Below are positions 5,479 through 9,945 of a stretch of DNA of 9,945 nucleotides, piece by piece (position 1 is the first letter of the stretch; each line of letters starts with the position of its first letter). This DNA comes from Betaproteobacteria bacterium (GTDB taxonomy: Bacteria > Pseudomonadota > Gammaproteobacteria > Burkholderiales > SG8-41). The position numbers were made by a program, and so were the translations under genes. The DNA lies in assembly GCA_021732805.1 (NCBI GenBank), contig JAKFUJ010000148.1:1-9945 (forward strand). Direction: 5' to 3'. A model generated the notes under the pieces. The model was not told the origin of the DNA. It ran no database searches and worked only from the letters and a program-made list of their open reading frames with translations.

Positions 5479-6591
5479 GTGGCAAATACCGTGACACTGA
5501 TGGCCTGCGGCGACGTTGGCCCTATCCACGAGCCGGTCGATGCCTATGCTGCGCTGGCAAAACCGGTTCTGGCGGCGGCCGACATCCGGTTTGCGCAGGT
5601 CGAGCGTGTTTATTCAGAGCGCGGGGCGTTCCAGGTGCATTCCGGCGGTGCGCACAGTCGGGTGAAGCCGCATATGGCCTCGGTGTTCACTGACTGTGGC
5701 TTCGATGTGGTATCCCTCGCCAGCAACCATGCAATGGACTGGGGTGAGGATGCCCTGCTCGACACGGTGGCGTTATTCCGCAGCAAGGGCTTCCAGGTCA
5801 TCGGTGCGGGCCGCAACCTGAGCGAGGCGCGCGCTCCGGTCATCATCGAAAAAAACGGGATCAAGACCGCCTTCCTGGCCTATTGCTCCATATTGCAGGC
5901 GGGCTACGCCGCCGGTCCTGACCGGGCGGGCATCGCACCCATGCGCGCCCACACTTATTATGAGCCCTTCGATTATCAGGCCGGTGTACCGCCGCGGGTG
6001 GTTACGGTGCCGTTTGAAGAAGATCTTGCCGGCATGGTTGAAGATATCCGGCGCGTCAGGGGCCTGGCCGACAACGTCGTGGTATCCCTGCACTGGGGCA
6101 TACATTACATTCCGCGCATGATTGCCGATTATCAGGTGACTGTGGCAAACGCCGCATTTGATGCCGGAGCCGGTCTGATACTCGGTCACCACCCGCATAC
6201 ACCCAAGGCGGTGGGCGTGCATCAAGGCAAAGTCTGTTTTTACAGCCTTTCAAACTTCATCATGTCCTCGACAGCCAAGACCCCGGAGAAGGCGGCAGCA
6301 TTCGAGAAGCGTTATGGCGTCGTTCTTGATCCGGATTATCCGCATCTGTCTTATGGCGTCGACGCCAAGCGCAGCCTTATTGCAAAGGCTGTTTTCTCCC
6401 GCGATGGTGTCAAGCGCGTTTCATTCCTTCCGGTGTTGATTGACAAAGCTCTGCGTCCGGAGGTGTTGCGCCAGGGTGATCAACGTTTTGACGATGCCGT
6501 GCGCTTCATGGATTGGGTGTCTGAAGATTTTGAGCACCGTTTCACGGTCGAGGGCGACGAAGTTGTGGTAGCAGTGGGTAAAAGTCCTTGA
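5479..6591 (+). CDS. CapA-family metallophosphatase-fold protein, cytoplasmic form
   Basis: A 370-residue protein of the CapA (poly-gamma-glutamate synthesis-associated) family, related to calcineurin-like metallophosphatases. The conserved blocks in order are MACGDVGP (8-15), FAQVE (38-42; the usual N-x-E reads Q-x-E), SLASNHAMDWG (79-89), GAGRNLSEARAP (109-120), SLHWG (203-207), ILGHHPH (234-240) and YSLSNF (255-260). There is no signal peptide or membrane segment, unlike CapA proteins of capsule loci, and there are no capB/capC ligase genes nearby. It sits in the middle of a carboxylate-catabolic operon, 66 bases after the ICL-like gene and 32 bases before the receptor gene. A hydrolytic role on a pathway intermediate, or removal of an amide or phosphate group, is possible but not shown. 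The fold and metal-site motifs are well supported; the function in this setting is unknown. Confidence 0.88.
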   Translation: MANTVTLMACGDVGPIHEPVDAYAALAKPVLAAADIRFAQVERVYSERGAFQVHSGGAHSRVKPHMASVFTDCGFDVVSLASNHAMDWGEDALLDTVALFRSKGFQVIGAGRNLSEARAPVIIEKNGIKTAFLAYCSILQAGYAAGPDRAGIAPMRAHTYYEPFDYQAGVPPRVVTVPFEEDLAGMVEDIRRVRGLADNVVVSLHWGIHYIPRMIADYQVTVANAAFDAGAGLILGHHPHTPKAVGVHQGKVCFYSLSNFIMSSTAKTPEKAAAFEKRYGVVLDPDYPHLSYGVDAKRSLIAKAVFSRDGVKRVSFLPVLIDKALRPEVLRQGDQRFDDAVRFMDWVSEDFEHRFTVEGDEVVVAVGKSP

Positions 6592-6610
6592 TGTTTAGCG
6601 GAACAAACAG

Positions 6611-6619
6611 GGGGAGGTG
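6611..6619 (+). promoter_or_regulatory. Strong ribosome binding site deciding the receptor start
   Basis: GGGGAGGTG lies just upstream of ATG 6624 (GGAGG six bases away). It selects the ATG that begins the signal peptide rather than in-frame TTG 6588 or ATG 6591, which would place a polar 11- to 12-residue tail before the signal sequence. Confidence 0.8.
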
Positions 6620-6623
6620 TAGC

Positions 6624-7601
6624 ATGAAGGCTCTATTTTTGATGATGTTTCTGGCGAGTGTTGGTGTCGCCAACATGGCAGCCGCACAACAAAAAACATC
6701 CGGCTACCCATCCAGACCGGTGCGGATTCTGGTCGGAACCCCCGCAGGCAGTGGCAGCGATCTGATGACTCGTGCAGTTGCGCAAAAACTCTCCGAGCGT
6801 TTTGGGCAGTCAGTCGTCGTCGACAATCGCGCAGGGGCAACCGGGGCAATTTCGCTGCAACTGGGTGCCCAGGCGGCACCCGACGGCTATACCCTGGTCG
6901 CGCTCAGTGCGCAGAACGTGACGGCGATGCTCCTTGGCACGGTGACCACCAACATTTCAAAAGAGCTTGCGCCGGCGGGCATGATACTGTCGCAGCCGTA
7001 TCTGATGGTGACAACACCATCCCTGCCTGCAGCTTCGGTCAAGGAATTGATCGCTCTGGCCAAGTCGAAGCCGTTGGCATACGCGTCGAGCGGCGTCGGC
7101 TCCGTTGTGCATTTGGGCATGGAATTATTCAAGTCCATGGCCGGGGTCGAGATGACGCATATCCCGTATAAGGGCAGCGGCCTGTCGATGATCGATGTGA
7201 TGGGTGGCCGTGTTCAGCTTGCAATAACGAATACGCTTACGGCGTCACCACTGGTCCGGAGCGGCAAGCTGAAAGCGCTCGCGATCACCAGTCCGCAGCG
7301 GGCTCAGGCCATGCCCGATGTGCCGACGGTTGCGGAAACCGTGCCCGGTTATGATCTGCGCAGCTGGTATGGTTTGCTTGCACCCAACGGCACTCCAACG
7401 GCTCTGGTGATGACGCTCAATCGTGAAGTCAGTGCAGTAGTCAATGCAACGGAGATGAAGGAGCGGCTGGCCGCGGACGGCGCCGAAGCGGCCCCGCCGA
7501 ACACGCCGGCGCAGTTCCGGGATTTGATCCTTGCCGAGACTCAGCGCTGGGGAAAAATTATCAATACCCTTGGACTGGGCAAAAAGTCGGAGGCGAAATG
7601 A
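6624..7601 (+). CDS. TTT-family (Bug) substrate-binding receptor
   Basis: A complete 325-residue periplasmic solute receptor of the tripartite tricarboxylate transporter system. It starts with a signal peptide (MKALFLMMFLASVGVANMAAA, cleaved near residue 21 before QQK). The mature protein shows the Bug blocks YPSRPVRILVG (28-38), PAGSGSDLMTR (40-50; the usual PGG reads AGS), VVVDNRAGATGA (residues about 62-73) and HIPYKGSG in the middle. The C-terminal domain has the typical DVPTVAE and GLLAPNGTP segments. It would bind an organic acid for transfer to a TctA/TctB permease encoded elsewhere. The start is set by a strong GGGGAGGTG. Its last codon and stop overlap the next start (ATGA), coupling it to the MmgE/PrpD gene. 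The family is certain. The substrate is inferred from neighbours to be the acid degraded by this cluster. Confidence 0.95.
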   Translation: MKALFLMMFLASVGVANMAAAQQKTSGYPSRPVRILVGTPAGSGSDLMTRAVAQKLSERFGQSVVVDNRAGATGAISLQLGAQAAPDGYTLVALSAQNVTAMLLGTVTTNISKELAPAGMILSQPYLMVTTPSLPAASVKELIALAKSKPLAYASSGVGSVVHLGMELFKSMAGVEMTHIPYKGSGLSMIDVMGGRVQLAITNTLTASPLVRSGKLKALAITSPQRAQAMPDVPTVAETVPGYDLRSWYGLLAPNGTPTALVMTLNREVSAVVNATEMKERLAADGAEAAPPNTPAQFRDLILAETQRWGKIINTLGLGKKSEAK

Positions 7602-9049
7602 GCGGAGGCACTGCTGCCGGGAAAAGGGATGCTGCCCGCAATCCGCCGGGCGTTACCCGCGCCCTTTCCCGTCATGCGGCGACACTGCAATACGAAGCGC
7701 TGCCGCCAGCGCTGGTCGATCTCATCAAGCAATGTGTGATGGATACCCTGGGTGTCTCCATAGGCGCCAGCACGCTGGCGCCTGAGGCGGCGATCCTCGA
7801 CGCCTATGTTGCCGACATGGGCGGCAAACCCGAGGCGACGATACTCGGTTTCGGCAGCAAGGCGCCCGCGGCATGGGCGACGTTTGTCAACGGCAGCCTG
7901 GGCCATATGCTCGATTACGACGATATGGGCGAAAGCGGACATCCCAGCATCGTAACGATTCCGGTTGCACTCGCAGTCGCAGAAAAGCTGGGTGGAGTTA
8001 CTGGCCGCGAGCTGATTACCGCCATAGCCGCGGGCATGGACGTCATGACGCGAATCAGCCGCGCGATCGACGTGCCGGACTGGACGATGACCGAGGGCTG
8101 GTTCGCAACGCAGCTGATCGGTTTCGCCGCTGGCGCCGCGACTGCCGGCAGGCTGTTGAAGCTCGACCCGGAGCAAATGGAGAACGCGCTCGGCATCGGC
8201 TTTAACCAGATGAGCGGCACGCGCCAGATGGCCGAAGGAGCCGCAACACACATGCGTTCGATGCAGGCCGGCTTCTCTGGTCAGGGTGCTGTGCTCGCGG
8301 CGGAACTCGCGCGACGCGGCATCATCGGCTCGAAGAACTTCGTCGAGGGGCGTTACGGTTTCTTCAGAACTTACATTCGAGGCTGCGAGCCCGACTGGGA
8401 CGGGATCGTGGACGGGCTCGGCGTGAAGTTCCCGATTATCGAGAAGCACGGTTTCAAGGTGTGGCCGGCGTGCGCCTACACGCGGACGACGAATACCTCG
8501 ACGCTGGCCATTCGGGAGCAGCATGGCCTCAAGCCCGAGGATATCGAGTCGATCACTATCGTTGGCGGTACCGGTGGTACTCAGCAACTGTGTGAGCCGC
8601 TAACAGCAAAGCGCCGGCCGAAAGTCAGCATTGATGGAAAGTTCAGCATCCCGTTCACCACCGCGGTCATGGCGGTGAAGGGCAACGTGACGCTGCGTGA
8701 TTACACGGAAACCGGTTTGCGTGACCCGGATGTGCTTGCAATGGCGGATCGGATCAGCTATCGCCCCGCCGCGGGCTCGGTAACCGGTAAAGGTGGTTCG
8801 GCCGATATCTCCCTGACTTCCGTTGAAATCGTTACTCGTGATGGGCGACGCTTTGAGTATCGGTCAACCAGCGTTCCCGGAGACCCGAAGAATCCGGTGA
8901 GTTGGGAGCGTCTGGAAGAGAAGTTTCGCGACTGCGTTTCGTTTTCTGCAAAACCGATTTCCGTAACCAATATGAACTTTGTTGTCGAAAGAATACGGAA
9001 ACTGGAGGTTGAGTCGGACGCGACCACGATCATTAGCGTGCTGACATAA
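7598..9049 (+). CDS. MmgE/PrpD family protein
   Basis: A 483-residue protein of the MmgE/PrpD family, which includes 2-methylcitrate dehydratase (PrpD), cis-aconitate decarboxylase and iminodisuccinate epimerase. The helical N-terminal domain contains NGSLGHMLDYDDM (98-110) and GHPS (114-117), the active-site region of the family. It then has GFNQMSGTRQM (201-211), NFVEGRYGFF (247-256) and the start of the second domain at FKVWPACAYTRTTN (286-299). Many members have a His shortly after the Cys in this last block (YTH); here it is YTR. The ATG overlaps the receptor stop by four bases and follows CGGAGG. It may dehydrate, decarboxylate or epimerise a pathway intermediate such as an aconitate-like acid. 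The presence of a separate aconitase-type hydratase in the same operon makes plain duplication of that activity less likely. The N-terminus has about 15 extra polar residues. The family is sure; the reaction is unknown. Confidence 0.93.
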   Translation: MSGGTAAGKRDAARNPPGVTRALSRHAATLQYEALPPALVDLIKQCVMDTLGVSIGASTLAPEAAILDAYVADMGGKPEATILGFGSKAPAAWATFVNGSLGHMLDYDDMGESGHPSIVTIPVALAVAEKLGGVTGRELITAIAAGMDVMTRISRAIDVPDWTMTEGWFATQLIGFAAGAATAGRLLKLDPEQMENALGIGFNQMSGTRQMAEGAATHMRSMQAGFSGQGAVLAAELARRGIIGSKNFVEGRYGFFRTYIRGCEPDWDGIVDGLGVKFPIIEKHGFKVWPACAYTRTTNTSTLAIREQHGLKPEDIESITIVGGTGGTQQLCEPLTAKRRPKVSIDGKFSIPFTTAVMAVKGNVTLRDYTETGLRDPDVLAMADRISYRPAAGSVTGKGGSADISLTSVEIVTRDGRRFEYRSTSVPGDPKNPVSWERLEEKFRDCVSFSAKPISVTNMNFVVERIRKLEVESDATTIISVLT

Positions 9050-9057
9050 ATGCAGGT

Positions 9058-9102
9058 ACAAGCTTCATCGCAAGTTCGATAAGAGCGATGTTTTAAACTT
9101 GT
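9058..9102. terminator. Possible bidirectional terminator between convergent genes
   Basis: CATCGC (9066-9071) pairs with GCGATG (9085-9090), with TTTT directly after. An outer ACAAG (9058-9062) pairs with CTTGT (9098-9102). The loop is 13 bases, so the structure is not strong. It sits between the convergent MmgE/PrpD and aldo/keto reductase genes, where a terminator is expected. No other structure was seen in this 74-base gap. Confidence 0.35.
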
Positions 9103-9123
9103 TGGTTGTGATAACAGTTAGCA

Positions 9124-9945
9124 TTATCTCTTTACGTTTACTTCGTCGAGCCCCACGCCTTCCAGCGCGCCGAACAGTTCTTCGATTTTTTTCAGATCAG
9201 CCGCCGGCAGCGGCGGCTGCAGGATGGCGTTGATGTTCGGTTCGAGATGGTCGGGATTGCCGGTGCCGAAGAGGACCACGTTGGCGCCCGGTTCGTGCCG
9301 CGCGTAACGATAGGCGGCTTCGATGATGGTTTTGGCGCCGCCGTTGTCATGCAGCAGAAAATCCAGCGGTTGTTTTTTGTCGGCCAGCCATTTCGGCAGT
9401 TTGCCTTCGGTGACGAGCTCGGCGATGTCGCGCTGCAAGCGGCCCGGTGTACTGAAGATGGCGCGCACGGCGAACATCAGCAGCGTGCCGATGTTTTTGG
9501 CGCGGGCTGCCGGGAACACGCGCAGTCGCGCATTCTGGTTGAGCATGTGGAAGGCGACCATCACCGCATCCCAGCAGTCGTCGGTCGCTGCAAGGGCGAG
9601 GGTATCGTGCCGCGGGTCGCGCGCGGCGTACTCGGTAATGCCGAGAAAACGGAATTTGCCGGCTTCTTTCTCGCGCAGCAGTGCCGGTACGATTTCAGCC
9701 ATCACGCGGTCGTATTCGTCCGGCAATACCGTGTGCAGGCAAAACACGTCGATGTGGCCGGTGCCCAGCACGCGCAGCGAGTGGTCGAGTCCGGCGAGAA
9801 TTTCCGCGGCGGTAATGGACGTGCCGTCTTTATGCGTGACCTTGTGTTTGGTGGAGATCACCACCGAATCGCGCGCGCGATCCCTGATCGCTTTGCCGAC
9901 GACGGCTTCGGTGCCGTAGTACTGCGCGGTGTCGATGAAGTTGAC
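9124..9945 (-). CDS. Aldo/keto reductase family protein, N-terminus cut by window end
   Basis: The reverse strand encodes 273 residues ending at TAA 9126-9124; the start lies beyond the window. The open frame continues to base 9945, and a GTG near 9864 is an internal Val codon, not the start. The visible N-terminus begins inside the (beta/alpha)8-barrel at NFIDTAQYYGTEAVVGKAI. The catalytic tetrad of NAD(P)H-dependent aldo/keto reductases can be read: Asp in FIDTA, Tyr in QYYG, Lys in STKHK and His in FCLHTV. Later blocks include KFRFLGITEY, and VVLFGTGNPDHLEPNI, the cofactor-binding end. About 40-50 N-terminal residues should be missing by comparison with the family. It converges on the operon from the other strand, so it is probably a separate transcription unit. 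A link to the pathway is not supported by the sequence. The substrate is unknown. Confidence 0.92.
   Translation of the reverse strand, partial: VNFIDTAQYYGTEAVVGKAIRDRARDSVVISTKHKVTHKDGTSITAAEILAGLDHSLRVLGTGHIDVFCLHTVLPDEYDRVMAEIVPALLREKEAGKFRFLGITEYAARDPRHDTLALAATDDCWDAVMVAFHMLNQNARLRVFPAARAKNIGTLLMFAVRAIFSTPGRLQRDIAELVTEGKLPKWLADKKQPLDFLLHDNGGAKTIIEAAYRYARHEPGANVVLFGTGNPDHLEPNINAILQPPLPAADLKKIEELFGALEGVGLDEVNVKR

Noticed and set aside
6588..6623. TTG 6588 or ATG 6591 as start of the second receptor.
   Set aside because: They place a polar extension before the signal peptide and lack a good ribosome site, while ATG 6624 has a strong one.
7541..8587. Minus-strand open frame of 348 codons opposite the MmgE/PrpD gene.
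   Set aside because: The plus strand encodes a full MmgE/PrpD protein with conserved motifs; the antisense product has shadow-like composition and no domain that I recognise.
1..9945. Mobile element, CRISPR array, tRNA or phage gene.
   Set aside because: No transposase, integrase, regularly spaced repeats, terminal inverted repeats or tRNA-like structure was seen.

Overview
The window is a catabolic gene cluster of a Gram-negative bacterium. GC-rich DNA, two tripartite-tricarboxylate-transporter (TTT) solute receptors of the Bug type, an FCD-type GntR regulator and an MmgE/PrpD protein together suggest a betaproteobacterium, most likely Burkholderiales. This assignment is inferred from gene content; there is no rRNA or other phylogenetic marker in the window.

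Layout. Positions 1-178 (minus strand) hold the first 59 residues of a Bug receptor. Positions 179-359 are an AT-rich divergent control region with a TGTATACA palindrome. From 360 to 9049 all genes are on the plus strand: a GntR/FCD regulator (360-1052); the large and small subunits of an aconitase/isopropylmalate-isomerase-type hydro-lyase (1133-2413 and 2403-2945, overlapping); a TcuA-like FAD-dependent tricarballylate dehydrogenase (2948-4474); an isocitrate lyase/PEP mutase superfamily protein (4477-5412); a cytoplasmic CapA-like metallophosphatase-fold protein (5479-6591); a second, complete Bug receptor (6624-7601); and an MmgE/PrpD protein (7598-9049). Overlaps or very short gaps indicate one transcript for most of these. 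A convergent aldo/keto reductase (9124-9945, minus) is cut by the window end.

Working model (inference). A periplasmic receptor captures a di- or tricarboxylate. The TcuA-like enzyme introduces a double bond, as in tricarballylate to cis-aconitate. The aconitase-type pair hydrates it to an isocitrate-like hydroxy acid, and the ICL/PEPM-fold enzyme cleaves or decarboxylates the product. The logic resembles tricarballylate use (Tcu) joined to dimethylmaleate hydratase plus dimethylmalate lyase of nicotinate fermentation. However, the ICL-like protein lacks the usual catalytic KKCGH/KRCGH motif, and the small hydratase subunit has GSSRPG where GSSREH is usual. The real substrate may therefore be an unusual relative of tricarballylate or aconitate. 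The roles of the CapA-like protein and the MmgE/PrpD protein in the pathway are unknown. No TctA/TctB membrane subunits and no TcuB electron-transfer partner are present in the window.

No tRNA, rRNA, CRISPR array, insertion sequence or phage gene was seen. No stretch longer than about 180 bases lacks a gene.
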